Assembly (NCBI RefSeq): GCF_003149455.1
Contig: NZ_QFFK01000014.1
Span: 1 to 64,000, forward strand
Direction of reading: 5' to 3'
From: Chitinophaga deserti
Lineage (GTDB): Bacteria > Bacteroidota > Bacteroidia > Chitinophagales > Chitinophagaceae
Length of the DNA stretch: 64,000 nucleotides
The notes beneath the pieces are model-generated. The model was given only the letters and a program-made list of their open reading frames with translations. It searched no databases and was not told the DNA's origin. The translations under genes and the position numbers were made by a program. Of the stretch, positions 1-9,600 are shown piece by piece. Positions within the stretch are counted from its first letter, which is position 1, and each line of letters starts with the position of its first letter.

Positions 1-123
1 TGTAAAGCGAATTTGATCGCAAGCCAAGTAACTGTAAAGCGAAAACAGTGTTTAACGACAATGCTGTCAAGCCAATCCCGTACTTAACCCCCTAACCCTG
101 TAAAGTTTTTTCAGTGTAAGACA

Positions 124-233
124 TCCTGCCTCTTGACTGCCTTCTTACTACCTCCGGACTGCCTTCGCACTGCCTGTAGAAGCCCTTTACACTAAGGGTA
201 GACTGCCTCTACACTGCCTTACACGGCCTTTAC
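124..233. repeat. 11-bp-periodic degenerate array, island 1
   Basis: Ten consecutive 11-base units start at 124, 135, 146, 157, 168, 179, 190, 201, 212 and 223. Most match NACTGCCTNNN, for example GACTGCCTTCT at 135 and CACTGCCTGTA at 168. The register is kept even where the unit has drifted (CACTAAGGGTA at 190). An 11-base period cannot be protein coding. The composite at 198-217 recurs with one change at 54410-54429 in island 3. The function is unknown to me. Confidence 0.8.
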
Positions 234-600
234 CCCTCTTTTGGTCAGGAGATCTGAATGGGTACCTGACCTGAGTGGCTGCTTTCCTGTTGCAGGTTTA
301 TTTTATAGTCTGGATAGTGCGTTAGGAATGCCGGTATTTGCTATTTTAAGGACTATCCAGCCGCTCCGGATCATTACTTCGAGCCTTCTTTCGTTTAAAT
401 TGACGCGGTTTTAAATCGCCTTATTTGTGCCATTCTGAGAATATTTCACAACATTTTTGCCGTCTGTATCTCAGCTTGTAAAAGTGATTGCCTGGTATCG
501 AATTTGAAGCTAAAAGTTATCGGTCTATGTAGTTAAAATAGTATCATTATTTGACTGATACACTCGTAATGATGTGAACAAATGCCGGGGGAGATGAATA

Positions 601-630
601 TTGTCCCTCCGGATACATCCGGAGGGACAA
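601..630. terminator. Perfect 12-bp hairpin downstream of the small exported protein gene
   Basis: TTGTCCCTCCGG at 601-612 is perfectly complementary to 619-630, leaving a 6-base loop. It lies about 50 bases past the stop of the minus-strand gene ending at 683, so it probably ends or protects that transcript. No clear U-run follows on either strand, so it is not a textbook intrinsic terminator. A protein-binding palindrome is the alternative. Confidence 0.5.
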
Positions 631-682
631 ATAAGTACCAGGATCAAAGCATACACCTGTGTGTATTTTATTATCTATTTAC

Positions 683-1222
683 TTAGCAACCGCCATTGGG
701 AAAAATGCGTTTGTAAATCATTTTTCCCTCTTTTTCAGCATACACGCACGCTACTATTGGATAGGAATACTTGGGCGCGTACGATACAGCATGGCTTTTG
801 ATAATTATTTTATCGTCTACTTTCAGGCTTTGTAATTGCTCAAGTTGTGACTTTTCCGGCTGAAATGTTACAATGTAATCTTCGCCATCAATCCTCACCA
901 TCATGCCGAAACCTAATCTGGAGCCTGGTGGAAGGGAAAGTGAAGTTATAACAGCCTCCATATTGGTAGAATCGCTTATATGCGGCCTTATTTTTTTAGC
1001 GCCGGACAGCACTTTTTGTCCAGCAGGAGACGCTTCCCATTCTTTGAACTTAATACCCTCCGGGGTAGCCTCCCATGCTTTCCGTTCGTCTCCCCACTGA
1101 GCAGTGCAGCTTGACTTAGTGATTGGTTTTTTAGGAGTATCATTTTTGATATCGCGCTTAGCGAATACAATTCCGCTTATCACAACAAGCGGTAGGATCA
1201 GTGCATAAATTACTTTTTTCAT
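683..1222 (-). CDS. Small exported protein of unknown function
   Basis: I do not recognise the family. The frame could start further upstream, but the start chosen gives a signal peptide (MKKVIYALI, then a hydrophobic run to about residue 21, ending VFA). An alternative ATG eight codons earlier (1246) has AGGAG eight bases upstream and would add MLIKPIKI in front of the signal peptide, so the exact start is open. The mature part has a short internal duplication (WEATPEGIKFKE and WEASPAGQK, about residues 50-70) and otherwise no motif I know. Cysteines sit early and at the very end (NGGC). It is divergent from the membrane-anchored winged-helix regulator at 1405, so the two may be functionally linked; that is inference from position only. 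Confidence 0.7.
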   Translation of the reverse strand: MKKVIYALILPLVVISGIVFAKRDIKNDTPKKPITKSSCTAQWGDERKAWEATPEGIKFKEWEASPAGQKVLSGAKKIRPHISDSTNMEAVITSLSLPPGSRLGFGMMVRIDGEDYIVTFQPEKSQLEQLQSLKVDDKIIIKSHAVSYAPKYSYPIVACVYAEKEGKMIYKRIFPNGGC

Positions 1223-1360
1223 AATCTTTATTGGTTTAATTAACATAAAACTATCTCCTGGTAAATCAGATCCGTTGAAGGCATATCTTTTGTTTTTCAT
1301 ATCCTGGCAGCGTTGATATGGCTAAATTACTTTGATGTGTTTCAACTTGAGGAAGATGGA

Positions 1361-1392
1361 TTGTAAATAAAAGTGTAACCTTTGTAAATAAA
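1361..1392 (+). promoter_or_regulatory. Direct repeat, candidate operator of the winged-helix regulator
   Basis: TTGTAAATAAA occurs at 1361-1371 and again at 1382-1392. The 21-base offset is about two helical turns, so both copies face the same side of the DNA. The pair lies 13 bases before the start codon of the regulator, between two divergent genes. OmpR/PhoB-type winged-helix proteins commonly bind direct repeats. Assigning these as its operator is inference. Confidence 0.45.
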
Positions 1393-1404
1393 TCGTAAAA
1401 GGGT

Positions 1405-2295
1405 ATGTTACATAGCCGAAATCTGTTTTACGGAAAACGCAAATACCTGTGGGGCATGATATTAACCCTTTGTGTATCTGTAATATGCCTGGCTTTCAAT
1501 ATGATTGATGGTGACAGTTTTGATATCTCCAGGAGGGAAGTTTTGCTCCGGAAGGTAGGAGACGAACTGCTCACACAGTCGGGCGACAGTAAATCAAGGG
1601 TGCTCCCGGTAAAGAAGATCGCCGAAAATGAATACCAGATCAGTTTTGAGAAAGAGCTTACATTTCAACCGGACTCACTGGTGAATACTACCCGGCGTTT
1701 GTTAGCCAATGACCCCCTGTCAAGTGATTATGTGGTTAATGTGCTGAACTGTAGTAACTCCAGTGTAGTTTATGGATACGCTATATCCAACAATAAAAGA
1801 GATGATATTGTAGCTTGTAGAGGAAGAGTGCAGCCGAGGGGGTGTTACCTGGTCAACATTAAGTTTAAGCCGAAAAGCCTTATTACCGTAAAGAAGGGAT
1901 ATCTTCTGGGCGGTCTTTCGTTTTTAGCATTTGTTGGTTTCTTTTTTTTAAGACCGGTTAAACCTCGAAAAGCGGAGCCCGACCATCAAACTACCGGGAC
2001 TTTTACTTTTGGATCGGTTGTGTTTAATGTCCGGGATCGGCAACTGGTAATAAATGAAAACTCCATAGAACTGACGGGTACGGAAGCGCGTTTACTGCAC
2101 ATTTTCGCTTTGTCGCCTAATCAGGCCATAGAGAGGAGCCGGTTGCAAAAAGAGATATGGGAAGACGAAGGTGTTATTGTAGGGCGCAGCCTGGATGTAT
2201 TCATTTCAAAACTTAGAAAAAAGCTGGAGCCGGATCCCAACATCAACATTGTTGTTATCCGTGGCAAAGGCTATAAGCTTGAAATTAGCGCTTAA
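1405..2295 (+). CDS. Membrane-anchored one-component winged-helix transcriptional regulator
   Basis: The C-terminal third (about residues 200-295) is a Trans_reg_C (OmpR/PhoB-type) winged-helix domain. The recognition-helix and wing segment reads GRSLDVFISKLRKKL followed by VVIRGKGYKL. There is no receiver domain. Instead residues 15-33 and about 165-182 are membrane segments enclosing an extracytoplasmic region of about 130 residues with three cysteines (about 116, 138, 147). The DNA-binding domain is thus predicted in the cytoplasm, tethered to a periplasmic sensor, the reverse order of ToxR/CadC. The signal is unknown. A direct repeat just upstream suggests autoregulation, and the divergent gene at 683-1222 is a plausible target. 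The family call is firm; the role is inferred. Confidence 0.85.
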   Translation: MLHSRNLFYGKRKYLWGMILTLCVSVICLAFNMIDGDSFDISRREVLLRKVGDELLTQSGDSKSRVLPVKKIAENEYQISFEKELTFQPDSLVNTTRRLLANDPLSSDYVVNVLNCSNSSVVYGYAISNNKRDDIVACRGRVQPRGCYLVNIKFKPKSLITVKKGYLLGGLSFLAFVGFFFLRPVKPRKAEPDHQTTGTFTFGSVVFNVRDRQLVINENSIELTGTEARLLHIFALSPNQAIERSRLQKEIWEDEGVIVGRSLDVFISKLRKKLEPDPNINIVVIRGKGYKLEISA

Positions 2296-2574
2296 GGAAG
2301 AGTTGCCCCGATTCTTTGTTCCTAAGCTGTCTTCTGAGTTTCCCAAATTCTCGGAAATCAATCTCTTTAATCTTCTCCATTGGTATAAGGAAGGCATAAA
2401 GGCACCCCTGACTAGCAAATTTGCGGTTGGGGAGAATTTCCTCTTATTGTTATTCCGGGATGCCCGGGTTATCTTCGCGGCCCGGGATATGGAATGGGAG
2501 GAAGATGACTGAGTAGGGGCATAAAAAAACCGGTCACAATGTAACCGGTTCAATTATAGCGATTTAGAATCGAC
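2296..2574. other. Gap between convergent regulator and rplT genes
   Basis: Frames exist on both strands but show no recognisable domain, and one simply continues out of the regulator gene in another phase. Apart from the rplT terminator at 2523-2550 I see nothing functional. A decayed gene fragment cannot be excluded. Confidence 0.55.
2523..2550 (-). terminator. Intrinsic terminator after rplT
   Basis: The stem AACCGGT (2528-2534) pairs with ACCGGTT (2544-2550) around a 9-base loop. Read on the minus strand it runs into seven Ts (complement of 2523-2529), about 25 bases after the rplT stop codon. Confidence 0.8.
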
Positions 2575-2919
2575 TTATTTTACAGAAGCAACGAGGGTCT
2601 TGAAAGTCTCGGGTTCGTTCATGGCGAGATCTGCCAGAACTTTACGGTTGAGACCAACATTCTTTTCGGTGAGTCTGTGGATCAGTTGAGAGTAGGTCAT
2701 ACCTTCAGCGCGGGCTGCTGCGTTAATACGTGCAATCCACAGGGTACGGTATTCTCTTTTCTTCAGTTTGCGACCTACATAGCTATAGGTGAGCCCTTTC
2801 TCCAGTACGTTCTTGGCTACGGTATATACGTTTTTACGTTTACCATAGAAGCCTTTGGCTTGCTTCAAGATCTTTTTTCTTCTGGCTCTGGACGCAACTG
2901 CGTTTACGGAACGAGGCAT
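2575..2919 (-). CDS. rplT: 50S ribosomal protein L20
   Basis: This is a full-length L20 of 114 residues, the usual bacterial size. It begins MPRSVNAVASRARRKK and carries the basic N-terminal helix that threads into 23S rRNA, then the globular part with RTLWIARINAAARAEGMTYS. L20 is needed early in large-subunit assembly. The gene follows rpmI with a 39-base gap and has its own terminator. In most bacteria rpmI-rplT sits directly behind infC. Here infC lies about 48 kb away on the same strand, so this pair must rely on its own promoter. Confidence 0.98.
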   Translation of the reverse strand: MPRSVNAVASRARRKKILKQAKGFYGKRKNVYTVAKNVLEKGLTYSYVGRKLKKREYRTLWIARINAAARAEGMTYSQLIHRLTEKNVGLNRKVLADLAMNEPETFKTLVASVK

Positions 2920-2958
2920 GTTATGCTTTTTAAAACTTGTTTAACAAAATTGATTGAG

Positions 2959-3156
2959 TTAGCGAAGTACCAGCATACGCTTTACCAGGTTCAGATTGGC
3001 ATCTGCTACCAGGCTACTTCCTCTGAGAGAGCGTTTCCTTTTGTTTGACTTTTTGGTCAACAGGTGACTTTTATATGCTTTCGGACGTTTGATCGCTCCG
3101 CTGCCGGTCACCGTAAACGTCTTCTTCGCACGGCTATGAGTCTTTACTTTAGGCAT
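2959..3156 (-). CDS. rpmI: 50S ribosomal protein L35
   Basis: The 65-residue product is full length for L35 and very basic, beginning MPKVKTHSRAKKTFTVTGSG and including SHLLTKKSNKRKRSLRG. It is a structural protein of the large ribosomal subunit. It is the first gene of a two-gene unit with rplT. A Bacteroidetes-type promoter element (3177-3184) lies about 20 bases ahead of the start codon, implying a very short leader. Its usual upstream neighbours infC and thrS are at 50.9-53.7 kb in this window. Confidence 0.98.
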   Translation of the reverse strand: MPKVKTHSRAKKTFTVTGSGAIKRPKAYKSHLLTKKSNKRKRSLRGSSLVADANLNLVKRMLVLR

Positions 3157-3176
3157 CTTACTACGAATTTGGTCTG

Positions 3177-3210
3177 CAAAGGTAGTTAATTATTTTACAA
3201 AAAGCACAAA
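3177..3210 (-). promoter_or_regulatory. Candidate promoter of rpmI-rplT
   Basis: On the minus strand TACCTTTG (complement of 3177-3184) fits the Bacteroidetes -7 consensus TAnnTTTG. A TTTG (complement of 3207-3210) lies 22 bases further upstream, slightly more than the usual 19-21. Transcription would start about 14 bases before the rpmI ATG. Confidence 0.6.
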
Positions 3211-3611
3211 GCACTCAAAAAAATATAAATATTGCCAACTTGCATAAAAAAAAGTTAACATTTTTTCCACGATAATAAACATTTGAATTTCAACTGACCC
3301 ATACTCTATTAACCCTCTTTAACTGCAAATTAACGCTCATCGGTAAATTTATATTTTTGGATATCCCCATATTATGATTAATTTTAAATTCAGATTTGTT
3401 AAAATTTGTCAATATCGGTATTGACTGATTATATCCGAAAGCCTATGAAATCGATTCTGTACGCCTATGAAAACGAGTACCGGACATGCGGATGCTCATT
3501 GTTTCAAACAAATTATCAACCTGTCAAACCGGCCTTCCGGTTCTGACAAACTCCTCTCCCCTGCTCATTAGCCGGGGAAATGGCATTTCATTCACCTAAT
3601 TGTTTGCGACA
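3211..3611. other. Upstream region of the giant gene
   Basis: This AT-rich stretch between two divergent genes has no coding frame that looks real. A TATTTTTG at 3352-3359 fits the -7 consensus on the plus strand, but I found no convincing -33 partner. If used, it would leave a leader of about 250 bases. No att-like repeat or mobile-element remnant is visible. Confidence 0.5.
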
Positions 3612-6600
3612 ATGAAGCGACTTTTACTCTTTCTTATTACATTATTATCTGCCATCTCCATGGCCCAGGCACAAGATGCCTGGGACGTATGGTTAAACCA
3701 CCCCCAGGAAGTTTGTCTTGGCAGGTACGCGTCCATCCATGCTTTCTTCAGGGATGGCAAGCCGGAATACGGCGGAGATACTGATTACCAGACCCCCGAC
3801 AGCGTGGTCTGGACAATCACCCCTCCAACCGGCCCCGTCATAACGTACAGAGCCTCGATGGGCAGGCCGGCTCCCATTTTATGGGTTAACCCCACTTCTT
3901 CTACCCTCATGGCAGGCCAGACCATTATGCTGGACATGACCATGGTGGGTAAATACTACGTGAAAGCTACCTTATATGATGGTGTACGTAATGGCCGCCC
4001 CAGGTACGTCAGGGAGCGGGAAGTGGAAATTGATGTGACAGACTGCTCCATGGCCGTATGCCGCGGCTCTTTTACGCCGACTACCAACTTCATTGAAGAT
4101 TTTGGCACATTTACCGCAGGAGAACCCCGCCGGGCAGTTACAGGCGCTACCGTAGAGTACCAATGGAACTCTAATCCTTATAATGCAGGCAGCACCGCCA
4201 ATGGATGGCCTCTTTCGGATGACTGGTATACTATTTATTACAATGCGATCCGCGGCGGCCGTCCCGAATGGGACAACGTAGACGACCATACCAACAACGG
4301 TTTGGGTGGTATGATGATCGCGAACTCTTCAAATAATCCTAAAACATTCTATAAAAGAGAGGTAAACGGTCTTTGCCCTGGTGCTAAGTATAACTTCTCC
4401 GCCTGGTTCATCAACCTGAACTCACATCAGGTACTCACAAATACCTGCGCCGGGTATGGATCCCGGTATCAATATGCAGGTGTAACCTTTATTGTGAAGA
4501 ACAAATTGACCGGTGCTGTTATCGGTCAGTTCTATACCGGAGACGTATCTATGGACCTCCGGCGTAATGATGCCGGTAACCAGCGCCTCACCGGCTGGCA
4601 ACAGTACGGTGGTACCGTTACCCTCCCCCCCGGTGTTACCGATGTTACCGTAGAGATCAAGAACAACAACCCCGGCGGTTGCGGTAACGACATTGCGGTG
4701 GATGATATCGAGTTTAAATTCTGCGCCCCTTATATTTATGCATATATCGATGGAACTGCTGACGACCAGCAGGAAGTGTGCCCCGGTGCAACCCTGAACC
4801 TCACTTCCAGCATCGACCCTATAGACTATTTCACCGATCCTCAATATTACTGGGAATACCGCGTGGCTGGTACCGGTACCTGGGCTACTATCCCTGCCGG
4901 CTCCGGTTATCTTGGGCTGAACACCAATATGCTGACCATCCCGGAAGGGCTGCTCAAAGAAGGAGAACATTGGGAATACCGCCTGATGATCATTGAGCGG
5001 GGTAACCTGGCAGCGGGACAGCGACAATGTTACACGCCATCCACCCCTGTAAGACTTGATGTGGCAGACCTGCCGGAGATCACCGTTCCCCGCGACTCCC
5101 TTTGCCGTGGAGAAACCATGATCATGACGGCTATCCCTCTTAGCGGAAGCGGCACCACGGGTTACCAGGAGTTCACCTTCATGGGTAATTATATAGAACC
5201 CTGGCCCAGTGGCCCACAACCGAAGAACCAGGTATTGATCCGTCCGCAGGTTACTACACAATATATCGTGGAAGGCACCATCTGGCACGGTATGGACCCT
5301 AATACCGGCCAGCCGCGTGTCTGCAAACGCAGAGACAGTATCACCATCACGGTGGATGAACCGCCCGTAGTGGATCTCGGCCCTGATTTACTTGCCTGCG
5401 CAGGCACACAGGTTACGCTGGATGCCGGCGCAGCCAATGCTGCTTATGGCAAACTCTGGAAACCCAGCTTCCTCACCACTCAAACCATCAACGTTACGGT
5501 GCCGAATATTGACGGCGATTCCGTGAAACCATATGTGGAAGTGAAGAACGGACAGTGTACGACTACCGACACTATACGTATCATTGCCGTGAAGCTTCCC
5601 AATGCGCTTATACAAAACGTAACTGCTACCTGTACCAATCCCGTAACCACCACATACCGGTTACGTAACACCGGCGGTACTCCGGTTACGAAGAACCCTT
5701 ACACGGTACTCTGGGAAATCGTTGGCGCGGCTAACGGTGCCAGTCTTACCGTGCCTGCCGGTTTACCGAACGAGCGCGACCTTATTAACATGCCGCCGAA
5801 CGTTCCCGTGCGTGTCCGCATTACGCTCACCGCCAACGGTGCGCCCTGCGTCGCCACACATGAAAGGGACTTCATCACTTATACCAGACCGGTTGCTACC
5901 TTAACTGATAATGAAATCGCGCAATGTAGCCGTCAGTTTACACTGACTGCAGCTCCGTTGACGGACACGTCTACCTACGGAACATGGACGGTGATTTCAG
6001 GCTCAGTTACCATCCCTGCAGGTCAGGCCAACAACCCGAATGCGGTTGTGACCGTGAATTCTGCTGCAGGCGTTACCGCTACGGTAAGATGGACGGTGCG
6101 TAAGTACAATGGCAACGCGCCTTGTCCTACCGCTCAGGCAGATGTAAGGCTGACGTTCCATAACGGACCGGTAGTTACCATCCCTTCCGCTGTAGACGTA
6201 TGCCGCCAGACGCCTTTCACGTTCACGCTGCCTTACACGGCAACGAATGCGCCCACGCATTACGATCTTGAAGCGATTGCACCGGCCATGCCTGGATTTG
6301 TGAACATAGATAATGGAGTACTGCCTTCAACTACAGGTGGTAACATTACCATTACTTATCCTGCTGCTGCCGCACCGGGTACTTACCGCTTCCGTCTGAC
6401 AGTGATCAAGCCTGTAGGAACTACCGACAGTTGCGTGGATACGAAAGAATTCGACGTGGTGCTGAATACGCCATCCACAACGCCTACCATTGGTGTTACT
6501 GCGGCTTCTATCTGCGTTGGACAATCTTCCACCCTTTCCATTGCCAGCGGCACGCTTGGTTCCAACTCCGAATGGGTATGGTACCGTGGCGACTGCACCA

Positions 6601-9600
6601 GCGGAACTGCTGTGGAAATTGCGCGGAATGTTACCTCTGTAACCGTATCTCCCACCGCTACCACTACCTATTCAGTACGTGCCATTGGTACTACTGCCTG
6701 TGGCAACACCACCTGTGTGACTACTACGGTAACGGTGTACCAGCAACCGGCCAAACCGAATGCGGGACCAGATCAGGAAAAATGTAACGATGAAATGTTC
6801 CAGCTGAATGCAACCGCACCCAGTGTGCCTGGCGCAGTTGGTACATGGACGGCTAATCCTGCATCCGTTGTATTCTCTGATATACACAGTCCTACTTCCA
6901 CTGCAAGAGTGTTTGTAGGTACTACAGCAACTGTTGTATGGACCATCACCAACGGGCCTTGCGCAGTGGTATCGGATACACTGATCATCAGCAACCTGAA
7001 CGAGATCAATCAGAATATCATCCGTCAGGATCAGACCATATGTATAGGTGAAACACCGGCAGAACTGTATGGCGTTGGCCATCCTTCCAGCGGTGCGGGC
7101 ACCTTTGTATATCGCTGGCAGTACAGCACAACCAGTGCAACTGCTGGATATACCACTATTCCCGGTACCAATACGGAGAACTATCAGCCGGGCCCTCTTA
7201 GTGTAACTACATGGTTCCGCCGTGTGGTAGTTTCCGGTGCTTGTTCGGACACCTCTTCGTCTGTACAGATTACCGTGAATACCAACCCTCCTACGGTGGT
7301 TACCACACCTGCTAACATTACAGTAGAATGTAACAAAACACAGAATTACACTACCCTGTTCGGCACGCCTACCTTCCAGCATCCGCTGGGACTGGCGCTG
7401 ACAGTTACATTCACAGACAACACGGTTACCCAGGCCTGCGGTATGACTATTACCCGTACATGGACGGCGACCGACCGTTGCGGACTGAGTGTAAGCACTT
7501 CACAGACCATCACCGTAGTGGATACTACAGATCCGCTGCTGAGCTTCCCCGGCGGCCGTGCTCCTGTAGATACAACAGTGAGCTGCTCGGCTATCCCTGC
7601 CGCAGTAACCGCTTCCGGAACTGATAACTGTACTGCAAACGCTTCTGTACGCATTACCGTAAATACCGTTCGCGACGCTACCTTCACCGGTACCTGCGTG
7701 AACAACTACCGCCTCATCCGTACCTGGACGGCGCTGGATGATTGTAATAACTCCACTGTTCATACCCAGCTGATTACAGTAGTGGATACTTCCCGCCCTT
7801 CATTGGTTTGGGCTGGTAGTGCACCTGCTAACGTAACCGTGAGCTGCGATGCTATCCCGGCTGCAGTGAACCCCACGGCAACAGATAACTGTCTGCCTGC
7901 AGGTACTACCATCACTCCAACTTATGCACAGGATACCATCCGTGCGGGTGTACCGGGTGCATGTCAGAATACCTACCAGCTGCGCCGTGTGTGGACCGCT
8001 ACCGATGTATGTGGTAACAGCATTTCGCATACACAGATCATCACTGTTCAGGATAATACCGTTCCTACCCTTACCTGGACCGGTGCTGCCCCTGCGAACG
8101 TATCTGTTCAGTGCTCCGCAATTCCTGCGGCAGCTACAGCAGGTGCAACTGATAACTGTACGCCGGGCAACTTCGTTCGTATTACTTATGTACAGGATAC
8201 CATCCGCGCAGCGGGTGCCTGCCAGAATAACTATCAGCTCCGCCGTGTGTGGACCGCTACCGACCTTTGCGGTAATGCTGCCACCCACACCCAGATCGTT
8301 ACGGTAACGGACAATACCATTCCTACGATTACCTGGACCGGTGCTGCTCCTGCGAACGTAACCGTTCAGTGCTCCGCCATCCCTGCAGCTGCTACTGCAA
8401 CTGCTACTGATAACTGTACACCGGGTAACTACATCCGTATTACTTATGTACAGGATACCATCCGCGCAGCAGGTGCCTGTCAGAATAACTACCAGCTCCG
8501 CCGTGTGTGGACTGCCACCGACCTGTGCGGTAATGCAGCCACCTATACCCAGATCGTAACGGTGCAGGATAATACCATTCCTACCATTACCTGGACCGGC
8601 GCTGCGCCTGCTAACATAACTGTTCAGTGTTCCGCTATTCCTGCGGCTGCCACTGCATCGGCTACTGATAACTGTACGCCTGGTAACTATATCCGCATCG
8701 CTTATGTGCAGGATACCATCCGTGCAGCAGGCGCCTGTCAGAATAATTACCAGCTCCGCCGTGTGTGGACCGCTACCGACCTCTGCGGTAATGCTGCCAC
8801 CCACACCCAGATCGTTACTGTTCAGGACAATACCATTCCTACGATTACCTGGACCGGTGCGGCTCCTTCCAATGTAACCGTTCAGTGCTCTGCTATTCCA
8901 GCAGCTGCCACTGCAACTGCTACTGATAACTGTACGCCGGGTAACTACATTCGTATCACTTACGTACAGGATACCATCCGTGCAGCAGGTGCATGCCAGA
9001 ACAACTACCAGCTCCGCCGTGTGTGGACTGCCACTGACCTTTGCGGTAATGCAGCTACCCACACCCAGATCGTGACTGTTCAGGACAATACCCGTCCTAC
9101 CCTCACATGGACCGGTGCTGCGCCTGCAGATGTAGCAGTTGAATGCTCGGCTATTCCTGCTGCTGCTACTGCAACAGCTACCGATAACTGTACGCCCGGC
9201 AACTATATTAACATCACTTATGTTCAGGATACACTTCGTGCAAACGGAGCCTGCCAGAACAGCTATCAGCTCCGCCGTGTGTGGACTGCTACCGACCTCT
9301 GCGGTAATGCTGCCACCCACACCCAGATAGTGACCATTTCGGACAATACCCGTCCTACCCTTACCTGGACCGGTGCTGCTCCCGGCGCAGTTGCTGTAGA
9401 GTGTAATGCTATCCCTGCTGCAGCCACTGCCACAGCAACCGATAACTGTACACCGGGTAACTACATCCGCATTACTTATGTACAGGATACGATCCGTGCA
9501 GCGGGTGCTTGTCAGAATAACTACCAACTCCGCCGTGTGTGGACTGCCACTGACCTTTGTGGTAATGCTGCTACCCACACCCAGATAGTAACGGTATCGG

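Larger units (their letters stand above)
1..682. other. Intergenic stretch without a convincing gene
   Basis: No reading frame here looks coding. The stretch holds an 11-bp-periodic array (about 124-233), an 11-base sequence beginning TGTAAAGCGAA that occurs twice (1-11 and 33-43), a 7-bp inverted repeat (GGTCAGG at 243-249, CCTGACC at 265-271), and a perfect 12-bp hairpin at 601-630. The remainder (about 280-590) shows nothing I can interpret. Confidence 0.7.

Noticed and set aside
2195..2553. Frames on both strands between the regulator and rplT
   Set aside because: No family resemblance, partial overlap with the regulator and terminator; probably non-coding or too decayed to name.
3157..3611. 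Attachment site of a genomic island at the left junction of the split operon
   Set aside because: No tRNA, integrase or direct repeat matching the right junction (50884-50932) was seen.
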